Below, piece after piece: positions 17,035-29,280 of a stretch of DNA of 64,000 nt. The translations under genes were made by a program, and so were the position numbers. Origin of the DNA: Trebonia sp050013875 (GTDB taxonomy: Bacteria > Actinomycetota > Actinomycetes > Streptosporangiales > Streptosporangiaceae); the NCBI GenBank assembly GCA_050013875.1, contig JBEKEK010000018.1, forward strand, positions 1 to 64,000. The letters run 5' to 3'. How positions within the stretch are numbered: position 1 is the first letter of the stretch; each line of letters starts with the position of its first letter. Below the pieces are notes generated by a model. It ran no database searches, was not told the DNA's origin, and worked only from the letters and a program-made list of their open reading frames with translations.

Positions 17035-17829
17035 ATGCGGCGGCAGGAGGACTGGTACGCGTATCTGGGCATTGCCCCAGATGCGCCTACTGAGCAGATT
17101 GAGCAGGCGGTTGAGCGGCTCAGCGGACAGGCCACGGCGCTGGCTGTGACCGCACCTGAGCGGTCACAGGGCCTCCGGGAGGCCGTCCGCGCCATCAGCG
17201 GCGAGCTGCTGTCCGGGCCTGAGGCACGGGCGCGCTACGACGCAGGGCGGGAAACCACTGCCGCGCCAGCTCCAGTGCCGCTCTCTCAGCTCCCGCCGCC
17301 GACGTCGTCCTCACTAGCATCGAACGCCATACCGCCGCCTCCGTCGCAGTCGCCGCCCGCCCAGCTCCCGCCGCCGCCGATGCCCGCGTCACCGTCAGAG
17401 ACGGTACCGCCGCCTCCGTCGCGGTTGCCGCCGCCGACGGTGGTTCCGCCGCCTCCGTGGTATCCGCCGCCGATGACCCCGGCGTCCCCGGCGGGGGGAC
17501 CTTACCCAGGCGGTCAGCCCGCGGCCAGGCCGGCCGGTGAGCAGGGCGGAAGCGGGACGGCGGGCGGTGGGCCCGGGGGAGGCACACCTCGGGGCGGCGC
17601 GCGGCTCGGTGCGCGGTTCGTCCGTTTCCTGCGCACGGGGTGGGTCTGCGCGGAGTGCGGGAAAGAGGCGCTGCCAAGCGACAGGTTCTGCACCCGGTGC
17701 GGAACCGCCATTATCCCGATCCGGCCCGAGGCGGCGCCAGCAACACGCGTCACCTGCGTTAATTGCGCTGCATCGGTGGGGGTAAATGATTCTTTTTGTG
17801 CGCGTTGCGGTACTCGCGTATCGAAATAA
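17035..17829 (+). CDS. Proline-rich double zinc-ribbon protein
   Basis: 264 residues from ATG 17035; ATG 17014 is also possible and neither has a clear ribosome site. Residues 8-70 form a helical segment resembling a degenerate J domain (YAYLGIAPDAPTEQIEQAVERL ending in ARARYD) without the HPD motif. A 110-residue Pro/Ser linker follows. Two zinc ribbons close the protein: CAECGKEALPSDRFCTRCG and CVNCAASVGVNDSFCARCG. It lacks membrane segments. It neighbours another zinc-ribbon gene on the same strand, 245 bp away. Function unknown. Confidence 0.72.
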   Translation: MRRQEDWYAYLGIAPDAPTEQIEQAVERLSGQATALAVTAPERSQGLREAVRAISGELLSGPEARARYDAGRETTAAPAPVPLSQLPPPTSSSLASNAIPPPPSQSPPAQLPPPPMPASPSETVPPPPSRLPPPTVVPPPPWYPPPMTPASPAGGPYPGGQPAARPAGEQGGSGTAGGGPGGGTPRGGARLGARFVRFLRTGWVCAECGKEALPSDRFCTRCGTAIIPIRPEAAPATRVTCVNCAASVGVNDSFCARCGTRVSK

Positions 17830-18074
17830 ACGATAACGCTTTAGATTTACCAGCCATGTGGGTGCACCGGCGCGGTAATTTGCTCTACGATTTGCGGCAC
17901 GACTGCTGCTGTTCCGGGGGGATGACTCCCCGTCTCCCCGGGGTCTGCCCGAAGAAAGGCATGGTTATCGGGCGTGCAAGTACCATGCCGTGGTACTGAC
18001 GGGTGCCTGGTGGCGCGGTCGAACGGGGAACGGGTCAAAAGAGCTCCCACGGGAGACTTGCGGAGGTCAATGCA

Positions 18075-18920
18075 ATGAACTGTCCACAGTGTCAGACCGC
18101 GAACGCGCCGGGCGCGGCCTTCTGCGGCAACTGCGGTGCCCAACTCGCGGTGGCGGAGCCTGCTGGCGCGCCGTCGGCCGGCTACGGGCCGCAGGGAACG
18201 GGCGCGCCGCTCGGCTACGGCGCGACCAATGCGCCGGGCAGCTACGAGGCCCCTGCGGGCTACAACGCTGCTGACGGCTACAACAACGCTCCCGGCGGCT
18301 ACAACAACGCCCCGGGTGGTTACAACAACGCTCCCGGCGGCTACAACAATGCCTCGGGCGGCTACAACAACCCCGGCGCGCCGCAGCAGCCCGGCGGCTA
18401 CCCCCAGGGGCAGTACCAGCCCCCGGCGGGCGGGGGGTACACGCCGGGTTCTTCCGGAGCCGGCGTGCCCCCGGTCAACTTCGACCTGAACCGCGCGACC
18501 ACCGTGGACAAGGTGGTCGCGGTCGCGACCTTCGTAACGATGATCTCGATCTGGCTACCGTGGTTCACCGCCTCCGTCGGGGGCTACAGCGGGAGCGCCA
18601 GCGGGACGAGCGTGCACGGATGGCTGTGGCTGGAGTTCTTCCTGGCGCTCGTCCTGATCGCGTACCTCGTGGCGCGCGTCGCCTGGGACAAGCTGCCGTT
18701 CAATCTGCCGGTCGCGCACGCGCCGCTGCTGATCGTCGGGACCGCTTTGCAGCTGCTGCTCATCCTGATCGCGTTCATTGCCATTCCGTCCGGCGGTTAC
18801 GGCGTATCGGTCGGGTGGGGGTTCGGCGCCTTCGTCGGCCTGCTCGGCGCGCTGGTGGCAGGGGGGCCGGTCCTCGTCCCGGCCGTTCGCTCCTACCTCG
18901 AGAGCCGCAAGGCCCGCTAG
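18075..18920 (+). CDS. Zinc-ribbon membrane protein with GYNNAPG repeats
   Basis: 281 residues. ATG 18075 is set by GGAGG at 18062-18066. The first 25 residues are a zinc ribbon (MNCPQCQTANAPGAAFCGNC). A Gly/Tyr/Asn/Pro-rich region carries five GYNNAPG-like units. The second half has four hydrophobic segments (VVAVATFVTMISIWLPWF, WLWLEFFLALVLIAYLVARV, APLLIVGTALQLLLILIAFIA, FGAFVGLLGALVAGGPVLVP). Such proteins are common in actinobacteria without a known role. The repeat region is likely disordered. A strong terminator follows the gene. Confidence 0.8.
   Translation: MNCPQCQTANAPGAAFCGNCGAQLAVAEPAGAPSAGYGPQGTGAPLGYGATNAPGSYEAPAGYNAADGYNNAPGGYNNAPGGYNNAPGGYNNASGGYNNPGAPQQPGGYPQGQYQPPAGGGYTPGSSGAGVPPVNFDLNRATTVDKVVAVATFVTMISIWLPWFTASVGGYSGSASGTSVHGWLWLEFFLALVLIAYLVARVAWDKLPFNLPVAHAPLLIVGTALQLLLILIAFIAIPSGGYGVSVGWGFGAFVGLLGALVAGGPVLVPAVRSYLESRKAR
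18276..18380. repeat. Five 21-bp repeats encoding GYNNAPG
   Basis: Five consecutive 21-bp units with the pattern GGC TAC AAC AAC GCN CCN GGN, the last two diverging (NNASG, NNPGA). Mutations are mostly in third positions, so the peptide is kept better than the DNA. Confidence 0.9.
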
Positions 18921-18947
18921 TTCTCCCGCCTCACCTGCATCGCAAGA

Positions 18948-18974
18948 GGGAGCGGCCAGCCACTGGCCGCTCCC
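18948..18974. terminator. Strong hairpin terminator
   Basis: GGGAGCGGCCAG (18948-18959) pairs perfectly with CTGGCCGCTCCC (18963-18974) around a three-base loop CCA. TTTGGCGTTTT follows. It ends the zinc-ribbon membrane protein transcript. It lies just 15 bp before the annotated start of the SGNH hydrolase gene. Confidence 0.85.
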
Positions 18975-18989
18975 TTTGGCGTTTTACCG

Positions 18990-20522
18990 GTGGCTCTTTT
19001 CGCGAGTAGGCGTCAGGGCATAGATCGATGGGTATCTAGCCACTTCGAACCGCTCGGGAAGGGCCGGGGTATTTCGCTCGGGAAGGGTCGGGTTATTTCG
19101 AAGGTTCTGTCGCGCACTCGCACGGCCGCGTTCTACGCGGCTGTATTTGTCATAGTGACGGCCGGGGCTATTTGGCTCGCGCTCCGGGTAACCCCGCTGC
19201 AGACCGTCTCCGCGGCCGGGCAAACGGCGCAGGTCGGTGCGACGCTACCGAACGCCAGCCTGCGCGGGCCGGGCGAACTCGACCTATTCGGTCAGGTCAT
19301 GGCGACCAGGCCGCAGTTCACCGGGCCGATCAGGCCCAAGCTGGCGCTTGAGCACATCACCATCGACCCGCAGGTGGTGCAGATGCTGCGGGCCGAGGGG
19401 CCGAGCCAGGTGGAGCTGACGCTCAGCCAGCAGCTGGCGGCGGGCTGGGAGCGGTACTTCGTCTGGGAGACGCTGATCGCGGTGGGCTTCGCGGCGATCC
19501 CGCTTGTCGCGGTCGCGGCCGTGCGCAAGCGGCCCGCGATCTGGAAGATGCTGGTGGCCGGCGTCGCGGTGGTGTGCCTGGTCAATGTGGGCGGGATCGC
19601 GCTGACGGCGGCGGGCACGCCGAAGGTGCTGCGCAACGTCAAGACGCTCGACGATATGGTCGGCGTGGACTCGCTCACTGAGCCCGGCCAGATCGGCGGC
19701 GCGCAGCCGGGGGTGCAGGCGGTGGTGCTCGGCGACTCGACCGCGGCGGGCTGGGGCCTGCCCTGGGGTCCGGACCCGACCCCGGAGAACGAGGCGTGCG
19801 GCCGTTCGCCCGAGTCCTACGCGGCCGACATCGCGGAGGCCAATCAGTGGAATGTGCTCAACCTCGCCTGCGGCAGCGCGACGATCCAGAACGGCCTCCT
19901 CGGGCCCGAGGTGCTCTACAACGGCGAGGTCGCGCCGCCGCAGCTGCCGCGGGCCGAGGCGGCCACGCATGCCAAGGTGATCGTTGTGAGCGTCGGGGCG
20001 GACGATCTGTCCTGGTCGGTGCTGACCCAGCTCTGCGCGGCCTCGGCAGTCTGCGACGACAAGGTGTCCACCGCCTACTTCGACCAGCTGCTCGACACGT
20101 TCACCAGAAACTACTACGAGCTCCTCAGCGACCTGGGCAAGCTGCCCGCGCACCCGGCAGTGCTGATTAACGAGTACTACCTGCCGTTCGGTGCCGATGT
20201 CGGGTGCCTTGGGCGGGACGGGATGACCCCCGCCAAGGCGAAGGTGCTGCAGGCGAGGCTGGGGCAGCTGAACACCGTTCTTGCCCAGGGGGCGGGCCTG
20301 TTCGGGTTCGGGGTGGCGGTGCCCCGGTTCACCGGGCACGAGCTCTGCACGGCCGACCCATGGGTGCAGGGCCCGTCTGACCCGGCGCCGCTGCACCCGA
20401 ACGCGGCCGGAGAGCTGGCGATCGCGCTGGCCGACGAGGAGGCCTTCCCGATGCTGTCGCCGTCCCCGCTGCAACTGCCCTCGCCCGCGCCGTCGCCAAC
20501 GGTCTCTCCCGCCCTGGGCTGA
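18990..20522 (+). CDS. Membrane-anchored SGNH/GDSL-type hydrolase
   Basis: 510 residues from a GTG at 18990, the only usual start codon in the frame before the first membrane helix; the true start may be later and non-standard. Membrane segments lie near residues 45-65 and at 155-210 (two helices). The catalytic block is AVVLGDSTAAGWG (nucleophile Ser), later LACGSATIQ, and VSVGADDLSW as the third block. The C-terminal block keeps the PLHPNAAG His. SGNH enzymes are esterases or acyl hydrolases acting on lipids or acetylated glycans. The N-terminal coding part contains a 24-bp tandem duplication. Substrate unknown. Confidence 0.75.
   Translation: MALFASRRQGIDRWVSSHFEPLGKGRGISLGKGRVISKVLSRTRTAAFYAAVFVIVTAGAIWLALRVTPLQTVSAAGQTAQVGATLPNASLRGPGELDLFGQVMATRPQFTGPIRPKLALEHITIDPQVVQMLRAEGPSQVELTLSQQLAAGWERYFVWETLIAVGFAAIPLVAVAAVRKRPAIWKMLVAGVAVVCLVNVGGIALTAAGTPKVLRNVKTLDDMVGVDSLTEPGQIGGAQPGVQAVVLGDSTAAGWGLPWGPDPTPENEACGRSPESYAADIAEANQWNVLNLACGSATIQNGLLGPEVLYNGEVAPPQLPRAEAATHAKVIVVSVGADDLSWSVLTQLCAASAVCDDKVSTAYFDQLLDTFTRNYYELLSDLGKLPAHPAVLINEYYLPFGADVGCLGRDGMTPAKAKVLQARLGQLNTVLAQGAGLFGFGVAVPRFTGHELCTADPWVQGPSDPAPLHPNAAGELAIALADEEAFPMLSPSPLQLPSPAPSPTVSPALG
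19053..19100. repeat. 24-bp tandem duplication at SGNH gene start
   Basis: Two abutting 24-bp copies (19053-19076 and 19077-19100) begin CTCGGGAAGGG and end TATTTCG or TTATTTCG, with two mismatches. If translated they give LGKGRGIS-LGKGRVIS before the first membrane helix. Confidence 0.8.
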
Positions 20523-20584
20523 AAATGCCCAGGTAGAGAATGTCTCGCGCCCGGCGCTGTGACCCTGGCGCTAACGACGTGAGT

Positions 20585-21316
20585 TCAGGCTGGTGGCCTT
20601 CTGCGTGCGCCGGCCACGGTGCGTCGTGCATCCCGCCACGCGATCAGCGCTGTCAGGGCCCGCGGCGAGACCACCCGCTGGCCCTGCCGCCGCGCGCGGA
20701 GCTGGTCTTTCAGCCAGGCGGGCGCATGCGCCCGCTCTATCGCCTGTGACTTGGTCAGCAGCTGGCCCGTCCGCAGGGCGTAGCGGCCGCGTGCCATCGA
20801 CGTCAGCCCCAGGTCCGCGATCACCGGGTCCAGCCACCACAGCGGCCGGCGTGCGGCGTGCGCCCAGTACCCGCACAACTCCGCGCGCGCGGCGCGGCGG
20901 ACGTCATCGTCTGTCATCTCCGGCAGCACAGCGGCTGGCGGGCGGCCCAGCACGGCGAAGCCGTGCCGGGCGAGCTCTGCTCGCGTCACCCCCGACAGGC
21001 TGCGCTGGACAAGCGAGCCGTGGGTCCACATCGGGTGCAGCGCCCCGAGGTCGGCCAGCCTGCCCGCGTCCACGTACACGCAGCCCAGGTCCAGTCCCCG
21101 GGCGGCCCCCTGGTCTAGCTCGCGGTGCAGGCCGGCCAGGACCTCCTGCCGTGCGGGGCCGACCGGGCTCCCCGTCAGGGCAACCAAGTCGAGATCACTG
21201 ACACCGGGGACGTAATCCCCGGTGGCCAGGGAGCCGGCCACCAGCAGATCGGTCACCCAGCCAAGGCCGTCCAGACGTTCGGCGAGATGACGGACGGCCG
21301 GCGGCAGGTAGGTCAC
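20585..21316 (-). CDS. Nucleotidyltransferase of the aminoglycoside-adenylyltransferase type
   Basis: 243 residues. The nucleotidyltransferase signature is GSLATGDYVPGVSDLDLVAL (residues 28-47), with the metal-binding D-x-D. The C-terminal half is helical and contains WWLDPVIADLGLTSMARGRYAL, resembling the DUF4111 domain of AadA/ANT(3'')-type enzymes. These transfer AMP to aminoglycosides or other hydroxyls; activity on an antibiotic is not implied by the sequence. It lies 11 bp after the coxM-like gene on the same strand, so it is probably co-transcribed with the cox genes, an unusual partner. Confidence 0.75.
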   Translation of the reverse strand: MTYLPPAVRHLAERLDGLGWVTDLLVAGSLATGDYVPGVSDLDLVALTGSPVGPARQEVLAGLHRELDQGAARGLDLGCVYVDAGRLADLGALHPMWTHGSLVQRSLSGVTRAELARHGFAVLGRPPAAVLPEMTDDDVRRAARAELCGYWAHAARRPLWWLDPVIADLGLTSMARGRYALRTGQLLTKSQAIERAHAPAWLKDQLRARRQGQRVVSPRALTALIAWRDARRTVAGARRRPPA

Positions 21317-21327
21317 CCCGCCAGACC

Positions 21328-22136
21328 TCAGCCCGTGAGACCCTCAAGCGCGCGCCGGGTGAGTACCCGGGCGAGGTGCGCGCGGTAGTCCGAGTCGGCG
21401 TGGAAGTCGTAGCCGGGGGAGGTGCCCTCGGCCGCCAGGGCCGCGGCCTCCTCGATCGGCGCCCCCGACCTGAGCGCCTCCTCGGTCGCGTGCGCCCGCA
21501 GCGGGGTACCGCCCATGGAGGCCAGCGCGACCCGGCCGTCGTAGGCGGCGACGCCGACGATCGCCCAGTCGTTGGCCCGCCTGACGAACTTCTGGTACCC
21601 CCAGCGCACCCCGTTGCCGCGTGGCACCCGGACCTCGGTGAGCAGCTCGTCCGGCTGCAGCGCCGACTCGAACGGCCCGATGAAGAAGTCGTCGGCACCG
21701 ACGACGCGCGCACCAGAGGGGCCGGTGATCCCGACCGAGCCGCCGAGGGCGAGCAGCGTCATCGGCAGGTCGGCGGACGGGTCGGCGTGCGCCAGCGAGC
21801 CGCCGATCGTGCCGCGGTGCCTGATCTGCGGGTCGCCGACCTGGCTGGCCGCGTAGGCCAGGATCGGCGCCTCCGCCTGGAGCAGCGTTGACTCGGCGAC
21901 ATCGGCGTGCCGCGTGGTCGCGCCGATCACCACCTCGTCGCCTTCGATCCTGATGCCAGAGAGTTCGCTCACCCGGGCGATGTCGATCAGCACGGCCGGC
22001 TGGGCGAGCCGGACCTTCATCATCGGCAGCAGCGAATGACCGCCGGCCAGCAGCTTCGCCTCCTCGCCGTGCTCGGCCAGCAGCGCCAGTGCGTGCGCGG
22101 TGGACTCGGCGACCTCGTAGTCGAACGGAGCGGGGA

Positions 22137-22140
<4 letters not shown>
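21328..22140 (-). CDS. Molybdenum hydroxylase FAD-binding subunit (CoxM-like)
   Basis: 270 residues. It begins MIPAPFDYEVAES and shows the FAD-binding motifs AGGHSLLPMMKVRLAQP and RHRGTIGGSLAHADPSADLP typical of the medium subunit of CO-dehydrogenase/xanthine-oxidase enzymes. It passes electrons from the 2Fe-2S subunit to an acceptor. ATGA overlap (22137-22140) with the iron-sulfur subunit gene. The substrate depends on the large subunit, which is form II. Confidence 0.9.
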
Positions 22141-22637
<497 letters not shown>

Positions 22638-22643
22638 GATGGA

Positions 22644-24947
<2,304 letters not shown>

Positions 24948-25081
24948 GCCGTCTTGACTCCTCTTGCAGGCATCGCGACCTAGTGCGGGTGATCTTCTCC
25001 TACGATCCTTGCCCGCGCGGCGCAACCTGGTCAAACCGGAGGAGTCCGTCCCGCTTGGATCGAACGTTCCCAGGCCGACAT

Positions 25082-25124
25082 GGTTGTGTCCAAGCACAAC
25101 CTAATGTAGTCACAGTGCAACTAC
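25082..25124. promoter_or_regulatory. Inverted repeats upstream of the cox operon
   Basis: GGTTGTG-TCCAAG-CACAACC (25082-25101) and GTAGT-N9-ACTAC (25106-25124) lie 135-177 bp upstream of the coxL-like start. The region is less GC-rich than its surroundings. Either could be an operator; no neighbouring regulator gene points to a binding protein. Confidence 0.4.
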
Positions 25125-25317
25125 TGGCGCGTTCTCGCGCGGCCGACCACGGGGGTTGCCCGTCATGGGATTTATCTGAGGGCCCCTTCACGACGGGCGG
25201 GGCCCCGCACTGGGGTCTCCCCGCCCGCCGGACAGGACCGTCTATGGGCCGAGCTTGTGGGCCTGCGTCAGAGACGGAATGCTCCCCGACCGGCGTTCTC
25301 CTATTGCCCGGCTCCCG

Positions 25318-25389
25318 TTATCGGCGCAGCGCCAAGACGATGAGCACGATGATGATGATGACCACGACTGTACCGATGCCGATATACAT
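25318..25389 (-). CDS. 23-residue single-helix membrane peptide
   Basis: The ATG at 25389 is preceded eight bases upstream by GGGAGG, a stronger ribosome site than most genes here have. The product starts MYIGIG, continues as an uninterrupted run of about 14 Val/Ile/Leu residues, and ends ALRR, a classic inside-positive anchor. The open frame upstream to 25527 has no such site and is probably not used. Small hydrophobic proteins of this kind are often missed; roles range from stress response to complex assembly. It sits between the cox operon and the helicase gene, both on the same strand. No family assigned. Confidence 0.55.
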   Translation of the reverse strand: MYIGIGTVVVIIIIVLIVLALRR

Positions 25390-25606
25390 GTGGAGTACCT
25401 CCCGTTGAGCGGCTAATGCCACGTTCAGCTGCCCTCGGCAAGGCGGTGCAAACAAATAGCCGCCGGAAGATAACTCCGTCGGCTCGGTCGGCTGTCCCGG
25501 CTCGGGCATCGGGCTGTTGCGTCCCATGGAGGTCAGCTCGCGTAGCGCCGCCTTGTCGGGTTCGGCAGCTGGGGGCAGGGCCGGTGTCGATCGCCGCGTA
25601 GCCGAG

Positions 25607-28600
25607 TCAGGCGAACAGCGCCCGGATGTCGTCGGCGGACAGAGCGGAGGAGAACGCGCCGTCGCTGTCGATCACGCTGGAGAAGAGCTCCTGCTTGCGG
25701 GCCTTGAGCGCCATGACCTTCTCCTCGATGGTGCCGGATGCGATCAGCCGGTACACCATCACGTTCCTGGTCTGCCCGATGCGGTGCGTCCGGTCCACCG
25801 CCTGCGCCTCGGTCGCCGGGTTCCACCACGGGTCAAGCAGGAAGCAGTAGTCGGCCTCGGTCAGGTTTAGGCCGAATCCGCCGGCCTTGAGGCTGATCAG
25901 GAAGACCGGCGCCGTCCCCTCCTTGAACGACGAGATCACGGCCGGGCGGTTGGTCGTCGTCCCGTCCAGGTAGCAGCACTCCACGCCGGCCGCCTCAAGC
26001 CGGGTGCGCGCGATCCGCAGGAAGCGGGTGAACTGGCTGAACACCAGCGCCCGGTGCCCGCCGCCGACGACGTCACCGATCTGCTCGATGAGCGAGTCGA
26101 TCTTCGCGGACGGCACGTCAGAATGCTCCTCGTCCACCAGCGCGGCGTGCAGCGACAGCTGCCGCAACAGGGTGAGTGAGCGCAGGATCGTGAACCGGTT
26201 GTGGTTGACGTCGTCGAGCAGGCCGAGCACCTTCTGCCGCTCTCGCTGCAGGTGCGTCTGGTACACCTTGCGGTGCCTGGGGTGCAGCTCGACCTCGAGC
26301 ACCTGCTCCTGCTTGGCGGGCAGGTCGGCGGCGACCTGCTCCTTCGTCCGGCGCATGATCAGCGGCCTGATCCGCCGCCGTAGCTGCCCGAGCAGCTCGG
26401 CGTTGCCGCCCTTCTCGATCGGGCGGGCGTAATAGTCCCTGAATCGCTCGGGGTTGGGGAACAGCCCTGGCGCCGTGATCGACAGCAGCGACCAGAGCTC
26501 CATCAGGTTGTTCTCCATCGGGGTTCCGGTGATCGCGACCTTGAACGGGGTGGCCACCCGCCGCGCGCACTGGTACGCCTTGGACTGGTGGTTCTTGACG
26601 TACTGCGCCTCGTCGAGGATGAGTCCCGACCACTCGGTGGCCCCGTAGGTCTCGAAGTCAAGCCGCAGCAGCGTGTAGGAGGTCACCACGGCGTCGGCCC
26701 CCTCGATGACGGCCGCCAGCGACCCGCTGCGCCGGCCGAACGTGTCGGACACCGTGACCACCTTCAGGTCGGGGGCGAACCGCTCCGCCTCCGCCGTCCA
26801 GTTCGCCAGCACGGAGGTTGGCGTCACGATGAGAAAAGGCCGAGAGTTAACGCACGCGGGTTGCTCTCCTCCTCCCATTGCTCCCGCTGCCGCCCGAACG
26901 TCCTTCGCGTGCTGGATCAGCGCGAGCGTCTGCAGCGTCTTGCCCAGCCCCATGTCGTCGGCCAGGATGCCGCCGAGCCCGTGGGTCCACAGGAAGGCCA
27001 GCCACTGGAACCCGGAGAGCTGGTAGGGCCGGAGCTGCGCGCGGATCGCCGCGGGCACTGGCACCGCGTCGATCTCCCCGACCGACAGCAGCCCGCGGAC
27101 CTGCCGATGCCATGCGGCGGCCTGGTGGCTGACCTCGCCGAGACTGGCGAGCTCTTCCCAGAGTCCCGCCTGGAACCGGCTGATCCGCAGCGCGCCGTCC
27201 GGCTGGTCCTGCAGCGACCTGGCCTCGTCGATCAGCTTGGCGAGCGCGGCGAGTTCGGGCTTGTCGAGTGAGAAGTACGCGCCGTCAGGCAGCAGCAGGT
27301 GCGTCTGCCCGTTCGCCAGCGCGACGAACAGCTCGGCGAAGGGCACCTTGCGGCCCTCGACGGTGATGTCGATGCCGAGGTCGAACCAGTCCGGGTCGCC
27401 ATCGCGCTCGCCCGCGGAGACCTCGATCTCCAGTGAGTCCCCGGCCTCATGGTAGTCCGGTACCCGCCCGGTCACCTCGACCCGCACGTCATCGCGGCCC
27501 GACAGCAGCGTCAGCACCTCGGTGGTGAACACCATCGTGTCAAGACCGCTGAGGGTGAAAGCGGAGCTGTGGGTCTGCCCCCGGTGCACGGGCCCCCGGT
27601 GCGCCCCCGCGTGCAGGGTGCCCGTCGCCCATGGCCCCTGCGGAGTATCACCGGGCACCCAGGGGGCAGTCCCCGGCCCGGTCGCCCGCTCGGGCACCCC
27701 CGGCAAGCCGGGCGGCAGCCCGATGCCGCCTAGCACCTGCGCCTCCGCGGCCGGATCGCGGAACGGGTCGGGCAGGGCGCCGAGCGTCGCCCGCAACTCG
27801 GTGCCGCCGACCTGGTAGGCCCACTCCCAGCGGACATCCACCTGATGGTTGCGCGCGTAGGCGGCGTGCACGACGAGCGCGGGCTCGGAGATCTCCGGCG
27901 CCGTGAACGAGCCGTCCGAGGAGGTCACCGCGGCCATCCGGCGCAGCCTCGGATAGTACTTGGACAGGAACGCCGCCTGCCCGGACTCGGGTACCACCAG
28001 CCGCTCATCGACCAGAGCGAGGTGCTGCAGCTGCGCGGGCACTGGATGCGCGAGCCGGGCCAGCCGGAACCGGGCAAGCTCGCCGCGACCTCCTTCTAGC
28101 CCCCCGGCCAGGGTGCGGTCGGTGTAGACGACACCGTGGCCCTCGCCGCCGATGAACCGCAGCGGCACCGCGTCCGCGCCGTCGGCGGTCTTGATCACCG
28201 GGGCGATCAGCAGCGTGGTCTCGTCGCTGGTCACGTCGAGGGTGAGCTCCGCCGTGCCCGGTGCCGGGACGGTGCCCTGCTTGCCGCGGTAGACGAACGG
28301 CAGGCCGACCTCGTAGGCCTGGTCGATCACCGGCCAGAGCTGGCGGGACTCGCAGGCGGACAGGTCCAGGTACTTCTGGTCGCCGCCGTACCCGCCGTAG
28401 GAAAAACTGGAGTAGTACCCCTGCTGGGTGGTGCTCGCCCGGTGCAGCGCGAATAGCTCGTGCAGCAGGCGGACGTGCGCGGGCGGGAACTCGTCCCGCA
28501 GCAGCATGTAGTCGAGCCGCGTCCAGGACAGGTTGCCCGCTACCCAGCCGCCCAGGCGGCCCGGCTGCACCAGCCGGGCCTGCAGTTTGAGCTTGCGGGT

Positions 28601-29134
28601 GGCGTCATCGGCGAGCTGCTGCTGCCTGACGTGAGTTGAGTAGCTGGGGTAGCGGCTGTTCTCTGACGAGTTCTGCACTAGGGAGAGCTCAACCGCGAGC
28701 GGCGCGAGGGCGACGGTGACGTCGGCCACCGGCTCGGTCTCCTGCGGCGTGCCGAGCAGCGAATCGAGCGACTGCTCCCATGGCAGGGTGGACCGGCGGG
28801 CGGTGCCGCCGGCCGAGGCGGGCTGCAGCGTCTCGTCGGTCGCGGCCAGCACCAGGGCGGCGACGTGCACGCAGTTGGCGCCCGTCGCGCAGCTGCAGTA
28901 GCCCTGCTTGAACCGGAGCGGGAACCCATGGGATGCCCGGAACGATGCGGATACCGTCCTGATCTCGCCGCCGCTGTCCCTGACGGTGCCGGTGAGGAGC
29001 TGCTGCGACGCCTCCCAGGCCATCTGCACGACAGCGCCCCTGGTAACGGCCGCGGTGCCGTCGGCGAAGCCGTCGGCCCCCACCGACGCCTTAAAGGACG
29101 CGAGATCGACGTCTCGCAGCACCACCCGTTGCAT
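25607..29134 (-). CDS. SWIM zinc-finger SNF2-family helicase
   Basis: 1175 residues. The N-terminus carries a SWIM finger (CSCATGANCVHVAALVL, about residue 80), followed by a long bacterial SNF2-associated region. The ATPase core occupies about 680-1170: motif I DDMGLGKTLQTLAL, Ia TPTSVLANW, II ILDEAQYVKN, III ITGTPMENN, V AGGFGLNLTEAD and VI DRTHRIGQTRNV. This is the RapA/HepA-like group that moves along duplex DNA or remodels nucleoprotein. A Gly/Pro/Thr-rich insertion (about residues 485-525) breaks the middle region. It is monocistronic, with 217 bp between its end and the small membrane gene. Confidence 0.9.
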   Translation of the reverse strand: MQRVVLRDVDLASFKASVGADGFADGTAAVTRGAVVQMAWEASQQLLTGTVRDSGGEIRTVSASFRASHGFPLRFKQGYCSCATGANCVHVAALVLAATDETLQPASAGGTARRSTLPWEQSLDSLLGTPQETEPVADVTVALAPLAVELSLVQNSSENSRYPSYSTHVRQQQLADDATRKLKLQARLVQPGRLGGWVAGNLSWTRLDYMLLRDEFPPAHVRLLHELFALHRASTTQQGYYSSFSYGGYGGDQKYLDLSACESRQLWPVIDQAYEVGLPFVYRGKQGTVPAPGTAELTLDVTSDETTLLIAPVIKTADGADAVPLRFIGGEGHGVVYTDRTLAGGLEGGRGELARFRLARLAHPVPAQLQHLALVDERLVVPESGQAAFLSKYYPRLRRMAAVTSSDGSFTAPEISEPALVVHAAYARNHQVDVRWEWAYQVGGTELRATLGALPDPFRDPAAEAQVLGGIGLPPGLPGVPERATGPGTAPWVPGDTPQGPWATGTLHAGAHRGPVHRGQTHSSAFTLSGLDTMVFTTEVLTLLSGRDDVRVEVTGRVPDYHEAGDSLEIEVSAGERDGDPDWFDLGIDITVEGRKVPFAELFVALANGQTHLLLPDGAYFSLDKPELAALAKLIDEARSLQDQPDGALRISRFQAGLWEELASLGEVSHQAAAWHRQVRGLLSVGEIDAVPVPAAIRAQLRPYQLSGFQWLAFLWTHGLGGILADDMGLGKTLQTLALIQHAKDVRAAAGAMGGGEQPACVNSRPFLIVTPTSVLANWTAEAERFAPDLKVVTVSDTFGRRSGSLAAVIEGADAVVTSYTLLRLDFETYGATEWSGLILDEAQYVKNHQSKAYQCARRVATPFKVAITGTPMENNLMELWSLLSITAPGLFPNPERFRDYYARPIEKGGNAELLGQLRRRIRPLIMRRTKEQVAADLPAKQEQVLEVELHPRHRKVYQTHLQRERQKVLGLLDDVNHNRFTILRSLTLLRQLSLHAALVDEEHSDVPSAKIDSLIEQIGDVVGGGHRALVFSQFTRFLRIARTRLEAAGVECCYLDGTTTNRPAVISSFKEGTAPVFLISLKAGGFGLNLTEADYCFLLDPWWNPATEAQAVDRTHRIGQTRNVMVYRLIASGTIEEKVMALKARKQELFSSVIDSDGAFSSALSADDIRALFA

Positions 29135-29280
29135 CCCATCCAGCCTAATCGGTTCCGGTTACTGCCGTGTGTATAACGGGGAGCCGATGTGCGCAGGTAG
29201 TTCGGCTCTTGGGGGTGCTCCGCGGCGGTTCCGGGCGGGCGCGGGCGGACATCGAAGGACCGGAAACTAGACTCCTGAGC

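Noticed and set aside
18276..18380. Possible CRISPR-like repeat array
   Set aside because: Units abut without spacers and encode GYNNAPG in frame; they are coding repeats.
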